NCBI GenBank assembly: GCA_947496695.1
Contig: CANMEI010000003.1
Location: forward strand, 346,109-410,108
Direction of reading: 5' to 3'
Length of the DNA: 64,000 bases
Source of the DNA: an uncultured Cellulophaga sp.
GTDB taxonomy: Bacteria; Bacteroidota; Bacteroidia; Flavobacteriales; Flavobacteriaceae
The notes under the pieces were generated by a model. That model did not search any database. It had not been told where the DNA came from and worked only from the letters and a program-made list of their open reading frames with translations. Shown piece by piece: positions 1 to 7,500 of the stretch (its first letter is position 1; every line of letters begins with the position of its first letter). The position numbers and the translations under genes were made by a program.

Positions 1-213
1 GAAAATGAAGAACTAGGTTTAGCTATTCAAGAATGCATTGTTAAATTACCAAAAAAACAAGCTCGTGTTTTTCAAATGAAAACAATTCAAGGAGTTAGTA
101 CGGAAGATATATGTAATGAATTAGAAATAAATCCGTCTAACCTTTGGGTAATGATACATAGGTCAAGGTCGGCTTTAATGGAATGCCTTAATAAAAATTG
201 GTTCAACGTATGA
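1..213 (+). CDS. ECF RNA polymerase sigma factor, C-terminal fragment (cut by window start)
   Basis: The window opens inside this reading frame, so only the last 70 residues are visible. They match sigma-70 region 4: a helix beginning CIVKLPKKQARVF, then a helix-turn-helix around residues 36-62 (TEDICNELEINPSNLWVMIH) that would contact the -35 region of promoters. LPKKQARVF and the HRSRSALMECL end are typical of extracytoplasmic-function sigma factors. The stop codon TGA overlaps the ATG of the next small gene (ATGA at 210-213), so the two are translationally coupled, as expected for a sigma factor and its regulator. Regulon and signal cannot be told from this fragment. Confidence 0.85.
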   Translation, partial: ENEELGLAIQECIVKLPKKQARVFQMKTIQGVSTEDICNELEINPSNLWVMIHRSRSALMECLNKNWFNV

Positions 214-455
214 ATTCATGTGAAAAAGCTGCAATTATTTGCAATAAAGCTCAATATAACGAAGCTACGTTAATTGAAAAAATAAAATTAAAATTTCATA
301 TTTTTATATGTGAAAAATGTTATCACTTTTCTAAAAAAAATGCGAAGCTTACACATCTTTGCAATAAAGCAAAATTAGAAAGCTTATCTGAAAAAGATAA
401 AGAAAATTTAAAAGAAGTTTTAAATAAAACTAGTAACGCATTGCATACAAAATAA
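210..455 (+). CDS. Small zinc-finger-like putative anti-sigma factor
   Basis: This is an 81-residue soluble protein starting at the ATG that overlaps the sigma factor stop; an in-frame TTG at 198 is less likely. It has a CEKAAIICNKAQ start and a central HIFICEKC segment, giving an H-x3-C-x2-C arrangement like that of ZAS (zinc-binding anti-sigma) domains, with a further Cys at the start of the pattern as a possible fourth ligand. No membrane segment is seen, so it would act in the cytoplasm, presumably by holding the upstream sigma factor inactive. Its 3' end overlaps the convergent UbiA-like gene by 26 bp. The role is inferred from gene order and Cys/His spacing. Confidence 0.6.
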   Translation: MNSCEKAAIICNKAQYNEATLIEKIKLKFHIFICEKCYHFSKKNAKLTHLCNKAKLESLSEKDKENLKEVLNKTSNALHTK

Positions 456-1251
456 CAAACCAAAATATTGGAATAGCTTCTACCCAAAAAGAAGCAAAAT
501 ATTTTTTTTGATTTCTTCTTGTAGTATACATTAAGATACCTAGAGCTAAAAATAGAATGCCTTTAGCTATAACATCTATAATTTTAATATCTTCTTTTAA
601 AAAGGTAAGGGTATAGAAAATTAATGTCGCAAATGAACCAAAAATTATTGTTTTGGTTACTCCAAAACGTTGCGGAATTGTTCTAAGAGAAAGGTCATCA
701 TACTTTAAATCTCTTATTTCAAAAGGTACTAATAATATTAGCACTAATAAAAAGCGCTGCAAGCTTTCTATAATAATATTTCTACTTATTGGAATTAATG
801 ATTCTACCGCAGGAAGTATCACTGTTGAGCCAGCCCAAACAAGTGCTACGATAAATATTTTTAGCCCTCCTAAACTTCTTAAATTTTTAGCATGCGGAAG
901 TACAGGTACGGCATACATTGCTGTCATTAATATTACAATCGCCATAAAAACTAATGCATTTCTATGTAAAAAAAACACATGATACATAGCTATTAGCAAT
1001 GAGATAATACTAACAACTTGAATATTTTTATGATGCCTCTTAGCTACCATAAAATACTTTTTAGCCTCCACTCCGTATTTCACAAAATTATAAGCAGTAA
1101 TGGTACCAAAAAAAACAAAATAATTTAAATGATAATCAATTTGAATACCTAAAATAATATCTGTTACATACAACAATGCAAGTACCGATAAGGAAACATG
1201 AAAACTTGCATTTAAATAAAAATCAAAAAGTTGTTTTATAAACTTCATCAT
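430..1251 (-). CDS. UbiA-like integral membrane protein with degenerate first Asp motif
   Basis: This 273-residue, very hydrophobic protein has about eight predicted membrane segments. The order of segments and a motif near residues 178-192 (EIRDLKYDDLSLRTIPQRFG) resemble the second Asp-rich motif of UbiA-type prenyltransferases, with the D-x3-D spacing retained. The usual first motif (N-x3-D-x3-D) is here AYNFVKYGVEAKKY, which keeps Asn but has Lys instead of Asp. UbiA enzymes use both motifs to bind Mg-diphosphate, so catalytic prenyl transfer is doubtful and the substrate is unknown. It is read convergently to the sigma/anti-sigma pair and overlaps it by 26 bp. Similar proteins are usually left as hypothetical in flavobacterial genomes. 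Confidence 0.6.
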   Translation of the reverse strand: MMKFIKQLFDFYLNASFHVSLSVLALLYVTDIILGIQIDYHLNYFVFFGTITAYNFVKYGVEAKKYFMVAKRHHKNIQVVSIISLLIAMYHVFFLHRNALVFMAIVILMTAMYAVPVLPHAKNLRSLGGLKIFIVALVWAGSTVILPAVESLIPISRNIIIESLQRFLLVLILLVPFEIRDLKYDDLSLRTIPQRFGVTKTIIFGSFATLIFYTLTFLKEDIKIIDVIAKGILFLALGILMYTTRRNQKKYFASFWVEAIPIFWFVILYAMRY

Positions 1252-1346
1252 GCTAAAATAAGTAAACTGTTTATAACCTGCATTTTTAGTTAAAAACTTT
1301 AGCTGAAGGCCTTGGTTAAATCGGTAACATTACAATAATTAATTGT

Positions 1347-1354
1347 TATTTTTG
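1347..1354 (+). promoter_or_regulatory. Candidate -7 element for gcvP
   Basis: TATTTTTG fits the Bacteroidota -7 consensus TAnnTTTG and lies 31 nt before the gcvP ATG, giving a predicted leader of about 25 nt. No good TTTG -33 element is present at the usual distance, so support is partial. Confidence 0.4.
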
Positions 1355-1385
1355 CTCGACTAATTTTACGTAAACTAATTGCTTA

Positions 1386-4232
1386 ATGAAGACAGACGTG
1401 TTTGCTTTACGCCACATCGGCATAAGAGAAGAAGACCTTCAGCATATGTTAAAAACAGTTGAGGCTGAAAATCTTGACCAGTTAATATTTGAAACTATTC
1501 CAAATGATATTCGATTAAAAGAATCTTTAAACTTAGATAAAGCTTTAAGTGAGTATGAATTTTCAAATCACCTTCAAAAATTAGCAGCTAAAAACAAGGT
1601 GTTCAAATCTTATATAGGTTTAGGATATCATGAAAGTTTAACGCCTGCCGTTATTAAAAGAAATATTCTTGAAAACCCAGGTTGGTATACCGCTTATACT
1701 CCATACCAAGCTGAAATTGCTCAAGGTAGACTAGAAGCTTTATTGAATTTTCAAACAATGGTTTGTGACCTAACTGGAATGGAGTTAGCTAATGCTTCAC
1801 TTTTAGATGAAAGTACTGCTGCAGCTGAAGCCATGACCATGCTTTTTGAAGTAAGAAGTCGAAATCAGAAAAAAAATGAAGTTGTTAAGTTTTTTGTTTC
1901 TGAAGAAATATTACCACAAACATTATCATTACTACAAACAAGAGCAACACCTTTAGGTATAGAACTTGTTGTTGGTAATCATGAAAAATTTGATTTTAGT
2001 GATTCTTTTTATGGTGCTATTTTGCAGTACCCTGGCAAACATGGTCAAGTTAATGATTACACTAGTTTTGTTGCTAAAGCCAATGAAAACGAAATTAAAG
2101 TTGCCGTAGCTGCTGATATATTAAGTTTGGTTTCATTAACCCCACCTGGAGAATTTGGTGCAGCTGTTGTAGTTGGTACCACACAACGTTTTGGTATTCC
2201 CTTAGGTTACGGTGGCCCACATGCCGCTTTTTTTGCTACAAAAGAGGCTTACAAAAGAAATATTCCTGGTCGAATTATTGGTATTACTAAAGATACTGAT
2301 GGCAACCCTGCATTACGTATGGCGCTACAGACTAGAGAACAACATATTAAAAGAGACAAAGCAACTTCTAATATCTGTACTGCACAGGTGCTATTAGCTG
2401 TAATGGCCAGTATGTATGCTGTTTATCATGGTCCAAAAGGATTAAAATATATAGCAAACAAAGTACATAGTGCCGCTACTACACTTGCAGATGCACTAGA
2501 GCAACTAGGTTTATACCAAATTAATACTTCTTATTTTGATACCATTGTTGTAAAAACAGATGCACAAAAAGTAAAAGTTATCGCTAAAAAACAAGAGGTT
2601 AACTTTTTATATATAGATGATGAGACTATTGCTATTGCTGTTAATGAAGCTACTTCATTGTACGATCTTCAAAATATTATTGAAATTTTCGCTGAAGCAT
2701 TAAATAAAGAACAAATTAAAATTGATACTTTAATTGATACTAGTGCAATACCTTCTGAAACAAAAAGAACGAGTACTTTCTTAGAGAACGAAGTTTTTAA
2801 TTCGTATCATTCAGAAACAGAAATGATGCGCTATATTAAAAAATTAGAGCGTAAAGATTTAGCATTAAACCATTCAATGATTTCGTTAGGTTCTTGTACA
2901 ATGAAATTAAATGCTGCCTCTGAAATGTTACCGTTAAGTAATGCTAACTGGGGGAATATTCACCCATTTGTTCCTATTGAGCAGGCAGAAGGATACCAAT
3001 TAATGCTTAAAGAACTTGAAAAAAATTTAAATGTAATTACTGGTTTTGCAGGTACATCATTACAACCAAATTCTGGTGCTCAAGGTGAATATGCTGGTTT
3101 AATGGTTATTAGAGCTTACCATAAAGCAAATAACGAAGCTCATAGAAATATCTGTTTAATTCCTGCTTCGGCACACGGTACAAACCCTGCATCTGCAGTA
3201 ATGGCTGGTATGAAAGTTGTTGTTACTAAAACAGATGAAAAAGGCAATATTGATGTTGCCGATTTAGAAGAAAAAGTTGCAAAGCATGCAGATCATCTTG
3301 CCGCTTTAATGGTCACTTACCCTTCTACTCATGGCGTTTTTGAATCATCAATAAAACACATCACTAAATTAATCCATGATAATGGTGGTCAAGTTTATAT
3401 GGATGGAGCAAATATGAATGCACAAGTAGGATTAACAAACCCTGCTACAATTGGTGCTGATGTTTGTCACTTAAACCTTCACAAAACCTTTGCAATACCT
3501 CACGGTGGTGGTGGCCCTGGTGTTGGCCCAATTTGTGTAGCACCTCAACTTGTACCTTTCTTACCAAGCAACCCTGTAATAAAAACGGGTGGAGAAAAAG
3601 CTATTTCTTCAATTTCTGCCGCACCTTGGGGTAGCTCTTTAGTTTGCTTAATATCGTATGGCTATATAAAAATGCTTGGCGAAAAAGGATTAAAAAACTC
3701 AACAATCAATGCTATTTTAAATGCTAATTATATTAAAAATCGCTTAAATGGTAATTTTGATGTATTGTACACCGGAGAAAAAGGGCGTGCAGCACATGAA
3801 ATGATTATTGACTGTAGACCATTTAAACAAAAAGGTGTTGAGGTTACTGATATTGCAAAAAGATTGATGGATTATGGTTTTCATGCACCAACAGTATCAT
3901 TCCCTGTTGCCGGAACTTTAATGATTGAACCTACTGAAAGTGAGGGATTAGCTGAATTAGATCGTTTTTGTGATGCAATGATTGCTATTAGAAAAGAAAT
4001 TAATGAAGTAACGGACAGTAATGACACCAATAATGTTTTAAAGAATGCGCCACATACTTTAAAAATGCTTACAGCTACAACTTGGGAGTTTCCATATAGT
4101 AGAGAAAAAGCTGCATTTCCTTTAGATTATGTTTCGGATAATAAGTTTTGGCCATCAGTTAGAAGAGTTGATGATGCCTATGGAGATCGTAATTTAATAT
4201 GTACTTGCGCCCCTATTGAAGCTTATATGTAA
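1386..4232 (+). CDS. gcvP: Glycine dehydrogenase (decarboxylating), P protein
   Basis: This is the 948-residue single-chain P protein of the glycine cleavage system. It decarboxylates glycine with pyridoxal phosphate and passes the aminomethyl group to the lipoyl H protein in the cytoplasm. The N-terminal half begins FALRHIGIREEDLQHML, typical of GcvP. The C-terminal half holds the PLP site, with Lys700 in HLNLHKTFAIPHGGGGPG. Length matches the fused form rather than the split GcvPA/GcvPB form. Neither gcvT nor gcvH is nearby, which is usual in flavobacteria. The gene stands alone, with a candidate promoter just upstream and a strong hairpin terminator 28 bp after the stop. Confidence 0.97.
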   Translation: MKTDVFALRHIGIREEDLQHMLKTVEAENLDQLIFETIPNDIRLKESLNLDKALSEYEFSNHLQKLAAKNKVFKSYIGLGYHESLTPAVIKRNILENPGWYTAYTPYQAEIAQGRLEALLNFQTMVCDLTGMELANASLLDESTAAAEAMTMLFEVRSRNQKKNEVVKFFVSEEILPQTLSLLQTRATPLGIELVVGNHEKFDFSDSFYGAILQYPGKHGQVNDYTSFVAKANENEIKVAVAADILSLVSLTPPGEFGAAVVVGTTQRFGIPLGYGGPHAAFFATKEAYKRNIPGRIIGITKDTDGNPALRMALQTREQHIKRDKATSNICTAQVLLAVMASMYAVYHGPKGLKYIANKVHSAATTLADALEQLGLYQINTSYFDTIVVKTDAQKVKVIAKKQEVNFLYIDDETIAIAVNEATSLYDLQNIIEIFAEALNKEQIKIDTLIDTSAIPSETKRTSTFLENEVFNSYHSETEMMRYIKKLERKDLALNHSMISLGSCTMKLNAASEMLPLSNANWGNIHPFVPIEQAEGYQLMLKELEKNLNVITGFAGTSLQPNSGAQGEYAGLMVIRAYHKANNEAHRNICLIPASAHGTNPASAVMAGMKVVVTKTDEKGNIDVADLEEKVAKHADHLAALMVTYPSTHGVFESSIKHITKLIHDNGGQVYMDGANMNAQVGLTNPATIGADVCHLNLHKTFAIPHGGGGPGVGPICVAPQLVPFLPSNPVIKTGGEKAISSISAAPWGSSLVCLISYGYIKMLGEKGLKNSTINAILNANYIKNRLNGNFDVLYTGEKGRAAHEMIIDCRPFKQKGVEVTDIAKRLMDYGFHAPTVSFPVAGTLMIEPTESEGLAELDRFCDAMIAIRKEINEVTDSNDTNNVLKNAPHTLKMLTATTWEFPYSREKAAFPLDYVSDNKFWPSVRRVDDAYGDRNLICTCAPIEAYM

Positions 4233-4260
4233 TTTTAAAAAACTCAATAAAATAAGTATC

Positions 4261-4300
4261 TAAGCGTCTTTTTTTTCAAAAAAAAAGACGCTTATTTTTT
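4261..4300 (+). terminator. Intrinsic terminator after gcvP
   Basis: Perfect 14-bp arms (4261-4274 and 4281-4294, core AAGCGTCTTTT) with a 6-nt loop are followed by six T residues. It sits 28 bp after the gcvP stop codon. Confidence 0.85.
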
Positions 4301-4409
4301 CAGCTACACACTTACTTTAAAAATTGAACATCGTTATAATTATTATGCACGCATAGCAACAGTGATCAATTTTGAATATATTTATAAATCTTTACAAGAA
4401 GCATAAAAA

Positions 4410-5471
4410 ATGAAAATTGGAATTACTGGAACAGGTTCATATATACCTTCTGTTTTAACTAAGAATGATGATTTTTTAAATCATAAATTTTTAAACAATG
4501 ACGGTTCACCATTTGCATACGCAAATGATGTTATTATAGAAAAATTTAAAGCTATAACAGGAATCTCAAACCGAAGGTACGTCTCTGATGATCTTAACAC
4601 TTCTGATATTGCTTTTTTAGCTGCTGAAAAAGCTATTGCAGATGCTAATCTTGACAAAGAAACTTTAGATTATATTATAGTCGCACATAATTTTGGCGAT
4701 GTAAAACACGGACAATCACAAGGAAATACTTTACCAAGTTTAGCCACTAGAGTAAAACATCTTTTAAAAATTAAAAACCCTAAGTGCGTTGCTTATGACA
4801 TTCTTTTCGGGTGTCCTGGTTGGGTGCAAGGAATGATACAAGCTAATGCTTTTATAAAAAGTGGAATTGCTAAAAAATGTTTAATAATTGGAGCTGAAAC
4901 ATTGTCAAGAGTTGTTGATGATTATGATAGAGATACCATGATTTATTCTGATGGTGCAGGCGCTACAATTCTAGAGGCTTCATCTGATGATAACGGTGAA
5001 GTTATAGCTCATGCTTCAGCTACTTATTCTTATGATGAGGCTAACTATTTATTCTTCGGAAAATCATACGCAACAGAAGATACATCTGGCACTAATTACA
5101 TAAAAATGCACGGTCGTAAAATTTACGAATTTGCAGTTACAAATGTTCCTAAAGCTATGAAAGAATGTTTAGATAGTAGTGGACTTACTATTAATGATGT
5201 TAAAAAAATATTCATTCATCAAGCTAATGAAAAAATGGACGAAGCTATTGTAAAACGTTTTTATAAAGCATATGGCTTAAAAATGCCTGAAGGTGTTATG
5301 CCCATGAACATTAAAGAATTAGGAAATAGCTCTGTAGCTACCATTCCGACATTATTTGATATGGTAAAACATGGAAAATTAGAAAACCAGAGTATTACGA
5401 AAGGAGATGTTGTTATATTTGCAAGTGTTGGCGCAGGTATGAATATAAACGCCATTGTTTATAGATATTAA
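4410..5471 (+). CDS. 3-oxoacyl-ACP synthase III (FabH-like) family protein
   Basis: This 353-residue thiolase-fold enzyme has the full KAS III catalytic triad: Cys135 (LFGCPGW), His270 (IHQANEK) and Asn306 (LGNSSVA). Such enzymes condense an acyl-CoA with malonyl-ACP to start fatty acid or related chains. The protein is longer than typical housekeeping FabH (about 330) and has a different N-terminal region, with an insertion around residues 25-40, so it may be a specialised paralogue rather than the main FabH. A SAM-dependent methyltransferase gene follows after only 11 bp, suggesting co-transcription and perhaps a shared pathway. The starter unit and product are not evident from sequence. 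Confidence 0.85.
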   Translation: MKIGITGTGSYIPSVLTKNDDFLNHKFLNNDGSPFAYANDVIIEKFKAITGISNRRYVSDDLNTSDIAFLAAEKAIADANLDKETLDYIIVAHNFGDVKHGQSQGNTLPSLATRVKHLLKIKNPKCVAYDILFGCPGWVQGMIQANAFIKSGIAKKCLIIGAETLSRVVDDYDRDTMIYSDGAGATILEASSDDNGEVIAHASATYSYDEANYLFFGKSYATEDTSGTNYIKMHGRKIYEFAVTNVPKAMKECLDSSGLTINDVKKIFIHQANEKMDEAIVKRFYKAYGLKMPEGVMPMNIKELGNSSVATIPTLFDMVKHGKLENQSITKGDVVIFASVGAGMNINAIVYRY

Positions 5472-5482
5472 CACACTTTTTA

Positions 5483-6004
5483 ATGTACGAAAATAATTTT
5501 CCGAGCAAGCGTTTTAAGCATACATTACAATTTCTTGAAAAACATATTTCAACTGAGCGTTCTATTCTAGATTTAGGTGTAGAAAATCCTTTTTCTAAAA
5601 TAATGAAAGAGCAAGGATATACTGTTGAAAACACTAAAGGAGAAGATTTAGATCTTGATTATACTTCCGTTTTTAATTCAAATGCTGAAGTAGTTACCGC
5701 TTTTGAAATATTTGAACATCTAATTGCTCCATTTAATGTTTTAAGAGAAATAAAAGCAAATAAATTAATCGCTAGCATACCTATGCGTTTATGGTTCTCG
5801 CCTGCTTACCAAAGTAAAACTGATAAGTGGGATAGGCACTACCATGAATTTGAAGATTGGCAATTTGACTGGCTTTTAGAAAAAGCAGGATGGAAAATTA
5901 TTGATAGAGAAAAATTTACCAATCCTACAAAAAAAATTGGCTTTCGCCCTTTACTTAGAAAGTTTACACCTCGATACTATATTATTTATGCCGAAAGAAT
6001 ATAA
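5483..6004 (+). CDS. Small class I SAM-dependent methyltransferase
   Basis: This 173-residue cytoplasmic protein has a reduced Rossmann methyltransferase fold. ILDLGVENPFSKIM near residues 29-42 is the glycine-poor motif I, followed by DLDLDYTS (acidic post-I region) and VVTAFEIFEHL (motif II region). It is shorter than most methyltransferases and probably forms only the catalytic core. It follows the KAS III-like gene by 11 bp on the same strand, so the two are likely one operon. Substrate unknown; the Trp- and His-rich stretch KWDRHYHEFEDWQFDW (residues about 112-127) is conserved in methyltransferases of this kind and may shape the acceptor pocket. Confidence 0.75.
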   Translation: MYENNFPSKRFKHTLQFLEKHISTERSILDLGVENPFSKIMKEQGYTVENTKGEDLDLDYTSVFNSNAEVVTAFEIFEHLIAPFNVLREIKANKLIASIPMRLWFSPAYQSKTDKWDRHYHEFEDWQFDWLLEKAGWKIIDREKFTNPTKKIGFRPLLRKFTPRYYIIYAERI

Positions 6005-6047
6005 AAAAAGCTTTTCTGGGCATTTAGCACAAATACCCAAAAAAAGC
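6003..6047 (-). terminator. Intrinsic terminator of the response regulator gene
   Basis: On the minus strand, GCTTTT and TGGG/CCCA blocks at 6010-6047 form an imperfect hairpin with a short loop, followed by seven T residues (6003-6009). It lies 27 bp beyond the response regulator stop codon and also sits in the gap between two converging genes. Confidence 0.7.
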
Positions 6048-6073
6048 AATTTAACACTGAAATTAAATCTTAA

Positions 6074-6703
6074 TTAATACGCTTCAAGCTCTCTTAACTT
6101 TATTAAAGCTTCAGATTTTGAATTTACATTTAGTTTTAGATATATATTCTGGATGTGAAAATTTACAGCACTTGCAGTAATAAATAACCTTTCTGCAATT
6201 GATTTATAGGTACCTCCTTGACTTAAGAAATCTATAATTTGATTTTCTCTTTTTGAGAATGAATCATAATTTTTACGCTGAAACATTGCCATTACTTTTT
6301 TAGCTATATCACTACTTATTGCCGCTCCTTCTTCTTTTACTCCGTCTAAGGCACTATATAATCTATGCTCAGTAACAGGTTTGGTTAAATAACCATTAGC
6401 ACTGTTTTTGAATGCTTTTTTTACTAGTTCAAAATCATTATTGGAACTTATCATAATCACTTTTACTTCTGGGTCAATTTTTCTAAAGTGATAAATACCA
6501 TCAATACCTCCTATATCAGGTATTGCAACTTCTGAAAGAATAATATCGGGTTTTACATCATTATAATGTAATAATGCTTCGCTAACAGACGTATAAATAC
6601 CTGCTAAAGAATAATCTGCATAATTTTTAAAATAGGTTTGGTAATCTTTGTGAAATTCTAAATCATTGTCAATTACCATGATTTTTAAGTTGTTTGATTT
6701 CAT
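6074..6703 (-). CDS. LuxR/NarL-type response regulator with Glu in place of the phospho-accepting Asp
   Basis: This is a 209-residue regulator starting at MKSNNLKIMVIDND; an upstream in-frame ATG would add 22 hydrophobic residues that do not belong to the receiver fold. Residues 6-120 form a CheY-like receiver with the acidic pair (D12, D14), the Ser/Thr switch (MISSNN) and Lys in LTKPV. The acceptor position in PDIILSEVAIP is Glu58, not Asp. Residues 145-205 are a LuxR-type helix-turn-helix (FSKRENQIIDFLSQG, SAVNFHIQNIYLKL). No histidine kinase is adjacent. The Glu may mimic a phosphorylated state or mean that activity is set another way. A C-rich tract lies directly upstream of the ATG. Confidence 0.88.
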   Translation of the reverse strand: MKSNNLKIMVIDNDLEFHKDYQTYFKNYADYSLAGIYTSVSEALLHYNDVKPDIILSEVAIPDIGGIDGIYHFRKIDPEVKVIMISSNNDFELVKKAFKNSANGYLTKPVTEHRLYSALDGVKEEGAAISSDIAKKVMAMFQRKNYDSFSKRENQIIDFLSQGGTYKSIAERLFITASAVNFHIQNIYLKLNVNSKSEALIKLRELEAY

Positions 6704-6948
6704 AATGTGGGGGATTGGGGTTACTATTATAACTATAAAAAACAGCATAATAGCAACATTAATATTCAAATAAAATTTAACTAAAAATCAAGACATAGGT
6801 CGCCTGCATCAACTCTGAAAGAGAGTTAAGTAAAGACAGTTTTTTACTAGAGCATATAATGATATTGTACTTATATCTTTATATAACTTGCGTAAAATTG
6901 GGGTTTAATAAAATGTCTTTGATTTACAAAAACTATTGATTTTTTTTA

Positions 6949-7065
6949 TTAACTAATAAGATTAGTTTGATCAATATTTTCTTTAGGAAGTACTAAAGGT
7001 TTTGTTCTCGTATTAAAAAGGACTTGGGTATCCTTTTTAAAAATAGGGGAGTTAAAATTTTTCAT
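6949..7065 (-). CDS. Possible 38-residue small ORF upstream of the response regulator
   Basis: An ATG at 7065 opens a 38-codon frame (MKNFNSPIFKKDTQVLF at its start, ending NLIS) closed by TAA. It has no signal peptide or membrane segment and is rich in Lys, Asn and Pro. It resembles no family I know. The case for it is its upstream context: a CCCAAACCCC tract ends 5 nt before the ATG, much like the C-rich tract directly before the response regulator ATG 362 bp downstream. It could be a real small protein, a leader peptide or chance. Same strand as the response regulator. Confidence 0.3.
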   Translation of the reverse strand: MKNFNSPIFKKDTQVLFNTRTKPLVLPKENIDQTNLIS

Positions 7066-7217
7066 AATTTGGGGTTTGGGTTTTAATTCTGTAATTTTTT
7101 GTTATAAGCTTACTTTAATTAAACTGTTAATAATTATTTTAACATCAATTTCAAAACAAGATATTTTAATTAAAAACATAACTTGTTATCTATTAACAAT
7201 AATAAAAGTAATAAAAT

Positions 7218-7324
7218 ATTAGAGGTTACAAAACAATATCGGTAGGTTTTTTCTTACTAAATTAATTTATACGCACAAATAAACATGTCATTCGTCTATA
7301 ACAATGTACCATACAACCTCTAAT
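7218..7324. repeat. Widely spaced 10-bp inverted repeat
   Basis: ATTAGAGGTT at 7218-7227 is perfectly inverted as AACCTCTAAT at 7315-7324, with 87 nt between the arms. The enclosed segment has no ORF of note. It could close a structured RNA or be a chance match. Confidence 0.35.
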
Positions 7325-7358
7325 CGACGAAATTCAATAGGGTGCAGTTCATCGAAAA
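7325..7358. promoter_or_regulatory. Candidate regulator binding site with two CGAA-type half sites
   Basis: CGACGAAATTC (7325-7335) and TTCATCGAAAA (7348-7358) share the core CGAA spaced 25 bp apart. The second copy recurs exactly at 10655-10665 upstream of the PD40 gene. Both intergenic copies flank the PD40/PorP pair. The binding factor is unknown. Confidence 0.35.
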
Positions 7359-7383
7359 GATTTTTAAAGAGAATTTAAAAATC

Positions 7384-7440
7384 AAAAAAATCCGCTAAAA
7401 ACATCAAAAATAGTTTTTACACTAATGATGCTCTAGCGGA
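7384..7440 (-). terminator. Intrinsic terminator of the PorP/SprF gene
   Basis: On the minus strand TCCGCTA (7434-7440) pairs with TAGCGGA (7391-7397), with further pairing of GCATCA/TGATGT and TAGT/ACTA inside, followed by seven T residues at 7384-7390. It lies about 60 bp past the stop codon of the gene that ends at 7501. Confidence 0.8.
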
Positions 7441-7500
7441 ATTTTACCAAATCAATCCTCTAATTAGTACCCAAAATACCAACCAAACTTGTAAATATTT

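Larger units (their letters stand above)
6704..7500. other. Long mostly non-coding stretch between response regulator and PorP/SprF gene
   Basis: This 797-bp stretch contains the porP terminator, a pair of CGAA-type motifs, a 10-bp inverted repeat with arms 87 nt apart, and a possible 38-residue ORF on the minus strand. Three copies of a TTGGGG-type tract occur near 6705-6716, 6898-6905 and 7068-7079; on the minus strand they read as CCCCAA, and two of them sit within about 20 nt upstream of an ATG. A short hairpin (AACTCT/AGAGTT, 6811-6827) lies upstream of the response regulator. No tRNA or known RNA family was recognised. Confidence 0.5.

Noticed and set aside
653..982. Plus-strand frame opposite the UbiA-like gene
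   Set aside because: It is a mirror of the membrane protein frame, with no recognisable domain.
1255..1385. Possible glycine riboswitch upstream of gcvP
   Set aside because: The predicted leader is only about 25 nt and no conserved glycine aptamer features were seen.
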